A DNA stretch of 47,935 nt from a virus, in IMG/VR virus record IMGVR_UViG_3300037041_002244, positions 1 through 47,935 of that record; one strand, written 5' to 3'. The position numbers and the translations under genes were made by a program. The notes under the pieces are model-generated. The model was not told where the DNA came from, did not search any database, and worked only from the letters and a program-made list of their open reading frames with translations. How positions within the stretch are numbered: the stretch's first letter is position 1; the number at the start of each line of letters is the position of its first letter. Positions 40,679-47,935 of the stretch are shown piece by piece.

Positions 40679-41381
40679 GACCGCCGCCCTCCCCGGACAT
40701 ACGCACAAGCTCCAACGCTATTTCTTTGATACTGTTCAACGTGAAATGAGTATCACGCAGGTTGTCCAACACCATTTCTGCTTTTTCCAACAGCAAGTCA
40801 ACACGCATCAAGTAATTGGTCAAGGGTGTCAACACGTCGTCAATTATTGTCGAGCGTGCGCCTTCGTTCTTATACCGCGATAATTCGTCACCCCAATGTT
40901 TGAAAATGTAGGCTTCGCAGGTTTTTTTCAAACGAAGAACAGTTCGCTTGCGCTTCACGCACGACAGAAAAATTTTACGAGAACGATCTTTGAATGCTTG
41001 CGTTTCTTCAAAGAGCGATGCCAACTCATACAGATCCTTCTTGCCCATAAAACCTGTGGGGATTCGCCGTTGCTCGTTACCCTCTTTGTCAATACGACTC
41101 GCCACGTAGTACATGTCTAACTCTTTAGACAGCGTTTTGTCTAAGTGATACTTGTCGCTTTTCAACTGAGCGAAGATGTCCAACAAAAATTTGTCATCCT
41201 CGCGAATTTTATCCCACTGCACGGGTTGCGGTTGAAACTGATATTCGATGCACGCCTGTGATTCGGGAGTCACACCGTATTTGTCGCTACATGTTTTCCC
41301 GCGAAACGGAGTTACCCGCCATTTGCAAGTGCTACACTTCAGGGATCGATCATGGTGCGCTTTCGGTTTCACATACGCCAT
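40659..41381 (-). CDS. Protein with N-terminal four-cysteine motif (240 residues)
   Basis: ATG 41381 (MAYVKPKAHHDRSLKCSTC...) follows GAGG by five bases; a longer reading to 41438 overlaps the previous gene's end and lacks a ribosome site. The N-terminus has CSTCKWR, then GKTC and a QACIEY unit: four Cys in the same plan as the downstream gene. The rest is long charged helices with many Lys, Leu and Asp (LLDIFAQLKSDKYHLDKTL, then LRLKKTCEAYIFKHWGDEL), and a C-terminal Gly-rich tail. It could interact with nucleic acid or with the clamp region, but I find no motif for that. It lies between the replication and baseplate modules. Confidence 0.74.
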   Translation of the reverse strand: MAYVKPKAHHDRSLKCSTCKWRVTPFRGKTCSDKYGVTPESQACIEYQFQPQPVQWDKIREDDKFLLDIFAQLKSDKYHLDKTLSKELDMYYVASRIDKEGNEQRRIPTGFMGKKDLYELASLFEETQAFKDRSRKIFLSCVKRKRTVLRLKKTCEAYIFKHWGDELSRYKNEGARSTIIDDVLTPLTNYLMRVDLLLEKAEMVLDNLRDTHFTLNSIKEIALELVRMSGEGGGRGNQDV

Positions 41382-41398
41382 AGCAGCCTCATTCAGTC

Positions 41399-41752
41399 TT
41401 AGGTTAAGCGTTCTGCGTCCCGTTTGCGCACAGTACATAAAAACTCAGTCAAACGGGATAGGACGCGGACGTATGAATCATTGTACAAAACAGTCATCTT
41501 TTTGGACACATCCCCGCCGTAGGTGACAAACAAAACAGTCGAAGATGTCCAAGATAGATAACGAGGGGAAAATAATATCTCGTAACCGATCACGGATTTG
41601 TTTTCCGTCGAAAGCAAATACAGGTGCATCCCGGAAGCGGAGCAAACCTCTTTTTCCAAGATAGGTGCCACGGTATCGCACACCTTCAAAACATAGCGGG
41701 TTCTTGCTTGTTGCACCCACAAAAGCGTCGGTAGTGCTAACCAGTCGCGCAT
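41399..41752 (-). CDS. Hypothetical protein, 117 residues
   Basis: Begins MRDWLALPTLLWVQQARTRY at ATG 41752, six bases after AGGGG that overlaps the clamp stop region. The sequence is soluble, mixed alpha/beta, with a SGMHLYLLSTENKSVIGYEI stretch and a Lys/Arg-rich end (CTVRKRDAERLT). No family recognised. Because it is the gene right after the sliding clamp and has no gap to it beyond a few bases, it is surely co-transcribed with the replication genes. A replication accessory role is possible but not shown. Confidence 0.7.
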   Translation of the reverse strand: MRDWLALPTLLWVQQARTRYVLKVCDTVAPILEKEVCSASGMHLYLLSTENKSVIGYEILFSPRYLSWTSSTVLFVTYGGDVSKKMTVLYNDSYVRVLSRLTEFLCTVRKRDAERLT

Positions 41753-41755
41753 AAA

Positions 41756-42838
41756 TTACCCCTGCGAAGTGAGAGGGAAAATGTACCGTGTGTCGTCACT
41801 GCGAATAACCGCAGAGGACTCCAAAATAGAAATGTCTGCGGTGTCCGCCTTGATGATCTGCAAAATTCCAACAAAGACGTTGGCGCTAATCAGAATTGCA
41901 TTCTTCTCTTTGACAGCTATCTTAGCATCCTTGATTGCGACCTTATGGCGCACAGAGCCGAAAGGCAGCTTGGCACTGCACACCATGTTGCCCTTGTCGT
42001 CAAAGGACACCGCAATAGTGATGTCGTCCAAAGCCGTCTTTCCAAGATTCATCATGTCGCCCAAGGATTCAATGGCGTCCTTGACCACGATTGTAAACGA
42101 TGCCTGCGCTTTTTCCCGCGAGGTAACGTCTTTTATCGTCTCGTTGACGTTGAAAACTTCGGATTGACTGCTTGGATAATAACAATCAAAATCGCTTGTC
42201 TTGAAACGCATGGTGCCATTGGCAAAACCGAACTTGAACGTGTCGCCGTCCACGTAGTCTAGTATCATTTCAAGAATACGATGCGGAACAATTACCTCGC
42301 ACTCGGCCTCGTCTTCAAAGGTCTTCTTGCAGTACATTCCGGTGTAACTGTCATTGGTATGCAAGAAAAAAGAATTGTTTTTAATGACCACTTTCACACA
42401 GCGCGTATCGTCTGTGGACGGGATTCTTGCGCAAAGCAAGGCGGTGCGCAAAAGTTTGGTAGGCAGTTTTGTGAGTTTCTTGATCTCTTTGATTGGCCGA
42501 TTTTCCTCGATCAGCGTTGCTTCAGTCTTGGTCTCGAAGTGACCTTTGAGCAAGCCTGCGGAAAAACATAGACCGTCTTTGCCAATAAAAAACTTCACCT
42601 GCTTTGACCGAAATCGCAGGGAGGCAAGCCACTCATTGTTTGTTATGACCTCGCCAGCCTCTTCAACTTCAGCGGGACAACTGACCGACAAAAATCTACC
42701 ATCTTTTCCTGCACAAAATTCTACGGTGCCCTCGGATGCCGTCAACGACACCGGAGTGCCCGCGCCTTTCGAGACAAGCACCTTAGAAATCATGGAAGCG
42801 ATGCGCTTAAATTGGTCTGATTCAATACTGACTTTCAT
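41756..42838 (-). CDS. dnaN: Sliding clamp, DnaN-like (DNA polymerase processivity factor)
   Basis: 360 residues, the usual length for a DnaN-type three-domain clamp. It shows three repeats of the clamp fold: helix-strand patterns around FKRIASMISKVL (start), LRTALLCARIPSTDD (middle) and ESLGDMMNLGK... (last third). The ending is SSAVIRSDDTRYIFPLTSQG, as in DnaN's final 'p-li-p-d---yvimPl'. Sequence identity to bacterial DnaN is not obvious by eye, so a phage-type clamp is implied. ATG 42838 follows TAGGAG by five bases. It is the last of a run of replication genes and would hold the polymerase that is coded about 41 kb further downstream. Confidence 0.74.
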   Translation of the reverse strand: MKVSIESDQFKRIASMISKVLVSKGAGTPVSLTASEGTVEFCAGKDGRFLSVSCPAEVEEAGEVITNNEWLASLRFRSKQVKFFIGKDGLCFSAGLLKGHFETKTEATLIEENRPIKEIKKLTKLPTKLLRTALLCARIPSTDDTRCVKVVIKNNSFFLHTNDSYTGMYCKKTFEDEAECEVIVPHRILEMILDYVDGDTFKFGFANGTMRFKTSDFDCYYPSSQSEVFNVNETIKDVTSREKAQASFTIVVKDAIESLGDMMNLGKTALDDITIAVSFDDKGNMVCSAKLPFGSVRHKVAIKDAKIAVKEKNAILISANVFVGILQIIKADTADISILESSAVIRSDDTRYIFPLTSQG

Positions 42839-42864
42839 AAGATCTCCTAACCGTTTCTCTCATT

Positions 42865-43755
42865 TTACAAGTAGAACAAACTGCTCTTGCCAAGAACTTT
42901 GACACATTCATATTTTCGCAAGAAGAATCGCAAGAACTCAGAATTACCGGCGAACTGATTTTCCGTAAAATCCAATTTTTTGTTGAGTTTTGTCAACTTG
43001 TGCATGGCTTTAATCTGTTCCACGTGCGCCAATAGGACATCCTTATTTTTGCCCGCTGGCATCTTTACAAGCAAGTCTTTCAGCGTGCCGTCACAGTCGT
43101 AAAAGGCTGTCTTCACTTTTTGAAACAAATAAGGGATGCAAGGAATGTTATCACTCTTGTCACCACGGATAGCCTTGTACAATGATATTTTCTTGGCGTC
43201 AGAAAAAGCTAGACCAAACTCTTCACGCATGGCGTCTTCGGTAACAACGTCGCGCTCCCCTATCGAAACGTGACGCATGCGCAAAAGCTGCCACATGTCC
43301 TTGTCGGTACTCACAAGACGGATTGGCACGTCGCGATACTTTGCGCAGAAACTTGCCATCACGTCGTCGCTTTCCTCACCCTCGGCAAAAATCATGGTGC
43401 AAGGTATGTAAGATAACAATTTGATGACGTCATGCACAGGATGAAACTCTTCAGTAAAAGTGTCCGGCAAATATTGCTGAAAACTTTTTCTATTCGGACG
43501 ACGCTTGTAATCTGCGTACAGTGCGTACTTCCACGCTGGATGCCTGTCTAATGCAAAAACCAGCGCGGTCGGCTCCCGAATCTGGTCACGCACAAAGGCT
43601 TGGAGCTTCATGATAACACCATGAATATGCCCAACGGGGTAGCCGTCCGAACGTGTAAGACCCATCAAGCCTTTTTGGAAAAAACAGCGCAAGGCCAGAT
43701 TGGAAGTGTCCCACAGCACGATTTGCGAAGCCTTGTGAATCGGTACGAGTTTCAT
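42865..43755 (-). CDS. 5'-3' exonuclease / flap endonuclease (PIN-like domain)
   Basis: 296 residues with the full set of acidic metal-binding motifs of the family: WDTSNLALR (D16), YKRRPNR (83-89), EGEESDDVM (125-133), STDKD (149-153) and GDKSDNIP (198-205), the last being the helix-hairpin-helix start that binds DNA. These enzymes remove RNA primers and flaps and are also called RNase H in T4. The start is ATG 43755, five bases after GAGG, which overlaps the DnaB-type helicase stop; an upstream reading has no site. Adjacent to helicase and clamp, so a role in lagging-strand processing is expected. Confidence 0.88.
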   Translation of the reverse strand: MKLVPIHKASQIVLWDTSNLALRCFFQKGLMGLTRSDGYPVGHIHGVIMKLQAFVRDQIREPTALVFALDRHPAWKYALYADYKRRPNRKSFQQYLPDTFTEEFHPVHDVIKLLSYIPCTMIFAEGEESDDVMASFCAKYRDVPIRLVSTDKDMWQLLRMRHVSIGERDVVTEDAMREEFGLAFSDAKKISLYKAIRGDKSDNIPCIPYLFQKVKTAFYDCDGTLKDLLVKMPAGKNKDVLLAHVEQIKAMHKLTKLNKKLDFTENQFAGNSEFLRFFLRKYECVKVLGKSSLFYL

Positions 43756-43762
43756 AAAATCC

Positions 43763-45064
43763 TCATGCGTCGTTAGCGGATGCCATATCAGAATCGTCTG
43801 TGTCATCGGCGTCGCGTCCCGACACACTCATATGGGCAAAGTCTTCTACCATAAAAACATCGAAAGTTTTTTGATTTCTTGCCTTCGTTTGCTTGATCGT
43901 AAAAAAGTGTGTTTCCTTTTCCTTGTCGCCCATATGCCAAGACCACACGTTGTTGCTGTTCTCAACAATGGCGCGAGCATACTTCACTTTGTCGTCTTCG
44001 TTCAACTGCGCAAGCAACACTATGACAGAACCAATGGCATTCGCAGCGATCTTAGCGTAGCGGGCACTCTCGCCAAGATTCTGCGCTTGATTCTGATTCG
44101 TTTTGTCTTCAGGATCGAGAAGGTTGATCATGTCGATGAAAATAACATCGGGCTTCAGCGGTGCAATGGTGTTGACAATATTGCTCAACGAAACACTCTC
44201 ATTGGGCACCCACACGTTGAAAAACGTGCCCTTATCCTGCCCGTATTCCTCGAACTCTTTCCACTTGCGACGAATGAGCTTTTCTTGTTTTATTGACAAC
44301 TTTTTCAATAGTACCTGCGAAAAGTCCACGCCGGATATATTGGAAACGATGCGCTCGTACACTTCTTCGGTACTCATTTCCATTGACACGTACACTACCT
44401 TGAAGCCTGCACGGTATTGATTGATCGCTACTTGCAAGCCCATAACGCTCTTACCGCCGCCGCTATTTGCAGCCAACGTCACAAGGCTGCCACGACTCCA
44501 ACCACCATTCTGTGAATCAAAAGACGGTATGCCGGTTGGTATAAATTTCTTTTTTGTGGGATCAAGAATGCGGTCAATGATAGGGCGACTGGTGCTACCC
44601 TCACCGATTGTTTGAATATTATCATGGTCAGTCGTCAACGCGCTCTTAACATGCTTGTCTAATTTTTTGATTACTGCATCCAACGTCGCGGAATCCACGT
44701 CCTGCGATTTCAGGATTTCAAGTGCTTCCTTGGCACCGTCGTGAACGCTGCGAATACGACGATAGTCATTAAGAACTTGCATCAATGACATTGCGTCGTT
44801 GCCGTTCTCAATGGAATTGAGCTTAGACGCCAAAACATTGCGGGCGCTATCACTCAATGCTGGATCATCTTTCAAAAGATTTCGCGAAGGTAAAGCTTTT
44901 CCAGACTTGATCAAGTTACGCAAGCGTTGGAAAATTTCTTTTGTTGGCTCGTGACCAAAATGAGCCTTCTTCAGCTTGCCAATCAAAAACGAGGAAACAT
45001 CCTCTTCCGCATCGAGAACAGTGATCAAAGCACGGATCTCATGTTTTGTCGAACATAACTTCAT
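43763..45064 (-). CDS. dnaB: DnaB-type replicative helicase
   Basis: 433 residues. A helical N-terminal part (1-150) is followed by the RecA-like core. Walker A is ANSGGGKS (199-206), just after GGWSRGSLVTLA; VSMEM (226-230) matches the H1a glutamate motif; Walker B is PDVIFID (305-311); the LLAQLNE stretch (350-356) matches the sensor-like H3 motif; and a THFFTIKQTKARNQ stretch the arginine-finger region. The C-terminal tail is acidic (DADDTDDSDM), unusual for bacterial DnaB but common for phage proteins. The start overlaps the previous stop (ATGA) with AAGGTG eight bases upstream. It lies in order helicase, loader-like, DnaB, nuclease, clamp. Confidence 0.9.
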   Translation of the reverse strand: MKLCSTKHEIRALITVLDAEEDVSSFLIGKLKKAHFGHEPTKEIFQRLRNLIKSGKALPSRNLLKDDPALSDSARNVLASKLNSIENGNDAMSLMQVLNDYRRIRSVHDGAKEALEILKSQDVDSATLDAVIKKLDKHVKSALTTDHDNIQTIGEGSTSRPIIDRILDPTKKKFIPTGIPSFDSQNGGWSRGSLVTLAANSGGGKSVMGLQVAINQYRAGFKVVYVSMEMSTEEVYERIVSNISGVDFSQVLLKKLSIKQEKLIRRKWKEFEEYGQDKGTFFNVWVPNESVSLSNIVNTIAPLKPDVIFIDMINLLDPEDKTNQNQAQNLGESARYAKIAANAIGSVIVLLAQLNEDDKVKYARAIVENSNNVWSWHMGDKEKETHFFTIKQTKARNQKTFDVFMVEDFAHMSVSGRDADDTDDSDMASANDA

Positions 45065-45645
45065 ATTGTTTGCACCTTGGTTACAACTTTAGCGTCATTT
45101 GCCGCTGCACAATGCGAAGTATCCCGGAAATATAAAGCGTAGTCGATGTCAATTCGCAAGGTCTTCTCAGCAAAGTCTATTGGATTGGTGCCACCACATA
45201 CTACAATTGTTGGAATTTCTATCAGAGTCAAAAAGTCACGCACTGCGGAAATACGACTAGGCATGGAATCCGTTGTCACGTTGTAAATGACCGCAAAAGT
45301 CAGGTCTTTCAAACGAGGCGAATGCACGTCAATACACGCCGAATTTAGAAACGACACCCCGTTCACAAGCTGCGGTTGTCTCCGTAACGCGGCTTTGACA
45401 ATATTGACAGCCACAGTCATTGCGGCATCGTCCTTCGGCGCAGAGGCTAATAAGATGCGCACATGTCGCTTTTCTCTAAGGTCGATCTTCATCAAATCAA
45501 CAAGCAGGGCATCTTGGTCTTTTGCAGACACGGCCACTTTTGTATCCACCGAAGGCGTGAAGCGCAGCGTACTAGGGATCACTGTTTGCACAGGCCAATA
45601 GCGCCGAGGCATTTCGATTGCACGCCAATAGTGGTCTAGCTTCAT
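45061..45645 (-). CDS. Putative helicase loader-like protein (possible degenerate AAA+)
   Basis: 194 residues directly before the DnaB-type helicase, overlapping its start. RILLASAPKDDAAMTVAVNI at about 64-83 has the place and feel of a Walker A strand-loop-helix with no GKT/GKS left; RLKDLTFAVIYNVTTDS at about 111-127 looks like a Walker B strand lacking the paired acids; and IEIPTIVVCGGTNPIDFA at 142-159 fits a sensor 1 strand. This is the pattern of phage helicase loaders that lost ATP binding. By order and layout, a helper that loads the helicase is the best guess; a family call would need a structure prediction. ATG 45645 follows AGGGAG by six bases. Confidence 0.6.
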   Translation of the reverse strand: MKLDHYWRAIEMPRRYWPVQTVIPSTLRFTPSVDTKVAVSAKDQDALLVDLMKIDLREKRHVRILLASAPKDDAAMTVAVNIVKAALRRQPQLVNGVSFLNSACIDVHSPRLKDLTFAVIYNVTTDSMPSRISAVRDFLTLIEIPTIVVCGGTNPIDFAEKTLRIDIDYALYFRDTSHCAAANDAKVVTKVQTI

Positions 45646-47025
45646 TCACGACTCCCTTGCCTGACTATGAACACGTTCAGCAATAGCTTTTACAGCGTGC
45701 GCGACCGCACCAACATCCAAGTAGAAATGGATCGTCGGCATGGGCTTTCCCTCATAGGGAGTTCGGATACGTGCAACCTCTTGGGTGTAATTATGCACGT
45801 TGGCTGTCGGAGTCCCAATATGGATGCTATCCCACCACGTCACGTCAATGCCACGTTGAATCAATTTGCGAATAGCAACAACAACGCGAATTTCACCGCG
45901 CTTGGCTTTCGCAAAAAGTTCTTTTCGATTCTTCATGCCTCCCCAAAAAGTTTCAGCTTCGATGTCGTCATTCTGCAATAGACGAGTCATCAACTGAGCA
46001 TGAGCTACACGATCTGTAACCAAAACAACCCACCTGCCAAGCGCAACGTCACGCTTTACGCGGTCAAGAATAAAATCGGTGCGCTTTCTGTCTTTGGTTA
46101 TCCGGTTAATGTAGGTTGTCCATTGAGCAAACTTGCCCACCTTGTACCCCGTATAGTGATACGTGACTGCACATGGGAGTTGTTTGCTCTTACCCTTGAC
46201 AGTGACAGGACCAAGAATGTGATTGGCTATGACATGCAATTGATCTTTTCTTTTATCGGTGCCCGTAGCACCAAAACGGTATTTGGCACTGAAGCCGTTC
46301 ACGACCTTGTGAAAACATTTAGCGGCAGCTTGGTCACACTCGTCAACGAACACAACACCAAAAGCATCACGGTACTTTTTCACAATTTCAGGATGCCGAA
46401 TGAATTTCTGGTACGTCACAACGGCGATCTGCAAACTATTTATGTCCGACCATTTTTTGATCCAACCAATGTAGGTTTTCTTATCAGCGGCTTCCAATTC
46501 TGAAATATTCGTAAAATCGCGAAACGCAACAATGAACTGGTCTAGCCACTCGCGTTGCTTTGCAACAATGAGAACTTTTTGTTTCAACTTACACGCTATG
46601 CGAGCGAACATTACAGTCTTGCCGCTGCGAGGTGCGCTCTTGATAGTACCGTATTTGTATTCCATCCACTCGCGCACAGTGTCGCGCTGATTGGGCCACA
46701 ATTTTTTATTTCCCCATTTCAAGTCTATGGTCAGGGGAACTTCAGCGCGGTTGTCCTCAATCGTAAAACCGTTGAACACCTCGTACAATTTTCCAAGGTC
46801 GCCGCTGGCAAATGAATGCCAGCCACCGCCATGTTCTTTGTAAAAGCGAAGAACTGTCGGCTCGAAACGACAACCACGACAAGCGGCGGGGTCGTCATTG
46901 CCACATTCGTTGCACGTCTGCTTGTTGATAAAAATGCGGCGTGTAAATGCCCGCAACATTTTTTCGGTGACGTACTCTGACGGCACGTATAAACGATGCG
47001 ACAAAATCGCTACAGGCTTTGACAT
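45646..47025 (-). CDS. Superfamily 2 DNA helicase (DEAD/DEAH-type) with N-terminal zinc-binding motif
   Basis: 459 residues. The N-terminus has C38, C41, C49 and C52 (CNECGNDDPAACRGC), a likely zinc ribbon. Motor motifs follow: WPNQRDTVREWM (Q-like), Walker A SAPRSGKT (130-137), a VVFVDECD box (224-231), FGATGT (251-256), a HAQLMTRLLQ helix and VARIRTP, the last matching motif VI. This resembles phage helicases of the UvsW/type III restriction-like group that unwind branched DNA. I take ATG 47025, four bases after GAGG; an earlier in-frame GTG at 47037 is less likely. It overlaps the end of the Rrf2-like regulator gene by 16 bases. Confidence 0.88.
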   Translation of the reverse strand: MSKPVAILSHRLYVPSEYVTEKMLRAFTRRIFINKQTCNECGNDDPAACRGCRFEPTVLRFYKEHGGGWHSFASGDLGKLYEVFNGFTIEDNRAEVPLTIDLKWGNKKLWPNQRDTVREWMEYKYGTIKSAPRSGKTVMFARIACKLKQKVLIVAKQREWLDQFIVAFRDFTNISELEAADKKTYIGWIKKWSDINSLQIAVVTYQKFIRHPEIVKKYRDAFGVVFVDECDQAAAKCFHKVVNGFSAKYRFGATGTDKRKDQLHVIANHILGPVTVKGKSKQLPCAVTYHYTGYKVGKFAQWTTYINRITKDRKRTDFILDRVKRDVALGRWVVLVTDRVAHAQLMTRLLQNDDIEAETFWGGMKNRKELFAKAKRGEIRVVVAIRKLIQRGIDVTWWDSIHIGTPTANVHNYTQEVARIRTPYEGKPMPTIHFYLDVGAVAHAVKAIAERVHSQARES

Positions 47026-47405
47026 ACAGCCTCGCACGTGGGCGCAAAAGACACAATTTTGTGATCCACAAGATCCTGAACGTAAATACTCTTCAGATAT
47101 TTTTTCAAAATTGTGCCTACATAAGAGTGCTGCACTGTGACTTCATTTTCAACGGCACATATGAGTTCCCAAACAGACAATTGCATCGGTCCAAAATAAA
47201 AGTAGCCGCCCATGCGACCGCGTGAGGAAGCTACAAAGCCACGCTTGACTAGCGCACAAAGAATTGATCGAATAAAATCCTCACAGCAGCAAACACCGTC
47301 TCGTGCCAAAACAGGCAACAAGTTGGGAAATTGAATGCCGGATTCATTTTCCAACAGCAATTTAATAATCCTGATAGCAATTTCTGTTTTTTCAGTAAGA
47401 CGCAT
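47010..47405 (-). CDS. Rrf2-like winged-helix transcription regulator
   Basis: 131 residues. MRLTEKTEIAIRIIKLLLEN at the start and GFVASSRGRMGGYFYF at 56-71, then LSVWELICAVENEV, match the Rrf2 pattern 'MrlT-ktdYAlr-L--La' ... 'GLv-S-rG--GGy-Lar-----tl-dIi-avE'. So it is a helix-turn-helix DNA binder with a typical wing. Cysteines at 39-41, 50 and 83 and two near the end do not follow the IscR/NsrR C-x5-C-x5-C arrangement; whether a cluster or redox sensing exists is open. ATG 47405 is preceded by GGAGG seven bases upstream, and this site is part of an inverted repeat. It is the first gene of the replication unit, suggesting control of that unit. Confidence 0.75.
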   Translation of the reverse strand: MRLTEKTEIAIRIIKLLLENESGIQFPNLLPVLARDGVCCCEDFIRSILCALVKRGFVASSRGRMGGYFYFGPMQLSVWELICAVENEVTVQHSYVGTILKKYLKSIYVQDLVDHKIVSFAPTCEAVCQSL

Positions 47406-47411
47406 ATACTG

Positions 47412-47476
47412 ACCTCCGAGCTAATGTCTTTTACAACAAATGAAAAAGGGATGCCGCGTTAGCACCCCTCGGAGGT
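47412..47476 (-). promoter_or_regulatory. Inverted repeat masking the ribosome site of the Rrf2-like gene
   Basis: On the minus strand ACCTCCGAG (47476-47468) is perfectly complementary to CTCGGAGGT (47420-47412), the latter holding the GGAGG Shine-Dalgarno of the Rrf2-like gene. Between the arms lies a terminator hairpin with its T-run. In RNA read through the terminator the outer nine pairs could hide the ribosome site. The left arm abuts the terminator's left arm and shares one base with it (47468), so the two folds may compete slightly. The function as a switch is inferred. Confidence 0.6.
47443..47468 (-). terminator. Rho-independent terminator before the Rrf2-like gene
   Basis: GGGGTGC (47468-47462) pairs with GCATCCC (47454-47448) around a seven-base loop, with one G-U wobble, and is followed by TTTTT. 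It closes the unit that ends with the gene at 47498 and leaves the Rrf2-like gene about 38 bases downstream, so read-through or a very close promoter is needed for the next gene. Confidence 0.78.
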
Positions 47477-47497
47477 AAGCACCTATGGAGTATATGA

Positions 47498-47935
47498 CTA
47501 AGGCAGGGCATCCAGGAAATCGTAGAGATCCTTGGTACAGACGTAACCAATAACCTCTTGGTTGATAGCATAGTCGAATTGCGTGTCGCCTTCAACCCTC
47601 TTGTGTGCTTCCGTGTTCAGCACTTTGATAATAACATTGATAGGCATCCCTGACGTGGGATCGCCGCGAGTTCCCTTGCGCTGAATTTCCAGGTCGTTCG
47701 GGCGCTCGCTTACACCAAGAACGTAGTCAAACATGCGCTCAGGATCTTGCAAACAAGCATCGTCTGTGCGTTCCAAAAACTCGTAGGTTGGAACACCGAT
47801 CTTGAGAAGCAAGGTTTCCATAAGGGTTTTGCCTACGAGTACGCCTTCGACCTTCTCGCCAACGACCTTGAGCTTGTCCACGATAAGGTAGTAGGGATAC
47901 GAAACCACGCCCGTATTCAACTCGCGAAATCGCTG
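47498..47935 (-). CDS. C-terminal part of an unrecognised protein (5' end outside the window)
   Basis: The frame is open through the right edge of the window, giving at least 145 residues, so a start codon within it is not assumed. It reads LIVDKLKVVGEKVEGVLVGK near the start and ends YVCTKDLYDFLDALP. It is soluble, mixed alpha/beta, with no motif that I recognise. A terminator follows its stop after about 30 bases, so it ends a transcription unit. Function unknown. Confidence 0.75.
   Translation of the reverse strand, partial: QRFRELNTGVVSYPYYLIVDKLKVVGEKVEGVLVGKTLMETLLLKIGVPTYEFLERTDDACLQDPERMFDYVLGVSERPNDLEIQRKGTRGDPTSGMPINVIIKVLNTEAHKRVEGDTQFDYAINQEVIGYVCTKDLYDFLDALP

Noticed and set aside
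1-47935. tRNA genes, IS elements, integrase or attachment sites
   Set aside because: Looked for in the gaps, all of which are short; no cloverleaf, terminal inverted repeats with transposase, or recombinase motif was found.

Overview
The window looks like about 48 kb from the interior of a large contractile-tailed (myovirus-type) bacteriophage genome. The support is a full baseplate, spike and tail-fibre gene set next to phage-type replication genes, very tight packing, and strong Shine-Dalgarno sites of the AGGAGG type. Every gene I can support is on the minus strand, so transcription runs right to left. No gap longer than about 105 bases exists, and I see no tRNA, rRNA, CRISPR array or insertion sequence. 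The host cannot be told from the sequence. Capsid, terminase, portal, tail sheath and lysis genes are not in the window.

In order of transcription: (1) 47935-41756 is a replication and regulation module. It starts with the end of an unrecognised gene, a Rho-independent terminator and an inverted repeat that can mask a ribosome site. Then come an Rrf2-like winged-helix regulator, an SF2 helicase, a probable helicase-loader-like protein, a DnaB-type helicase, a 5'-3' exonuclease and a sliding clamp. (2) 41752-39738 holds four small genes: two with matching four-cysteine N-termini, one with a nucleoside-deoxyribosyltransferase-like look, and one unknown. (3) 39730-29062 is the baseplate: hub, central spike, several unknown structural proteins, a gp25-like protein, a gpJ/gp6-like wedge protein and more. 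(4) 29057-13962 is the first fibre block: a collar-type small protein, a 610-residue fibre-like protein, a giant 3,664-residue fibre with repeated beta-solenoid-like modules and a probable beta-propeller, and a glycine- and cysteine-rich putative adhesin.

(5) 13950-9324 is an accessory cassette inserted between two fibre blocks: an unknown protein, a GT9 (heptosyltransferase-type) glycosyltransferase, a small protein, a radical SAM enzyme with a SPASM-like cysteine-rich C-terminus, a 77-residue protein and a NodU/TobZ-type carbamoyltransferase. Starts and stops overlap or nearly touch, which suggests one coordinated job, plausibly chemical decoration of a virion or host-surface component. This is the most unusual part of the window. 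(6) 9265-2071 is a second fibre/baseplate-appendage block with a tail-collar protein and several large structural proteins, closed by a clear terminator at about 2007-2046. (7) 1967-1 is a new unit: a spermidine-synthase-like gene followed by the N-terminal part of a DNA polymerase whose first domain is a uracil-DNA-glycosylase-like, probably iron-sulfur, domain. The polymerase continues beyond the left edge.

Functions given for structural genes without a named family are inferred mainly from position.
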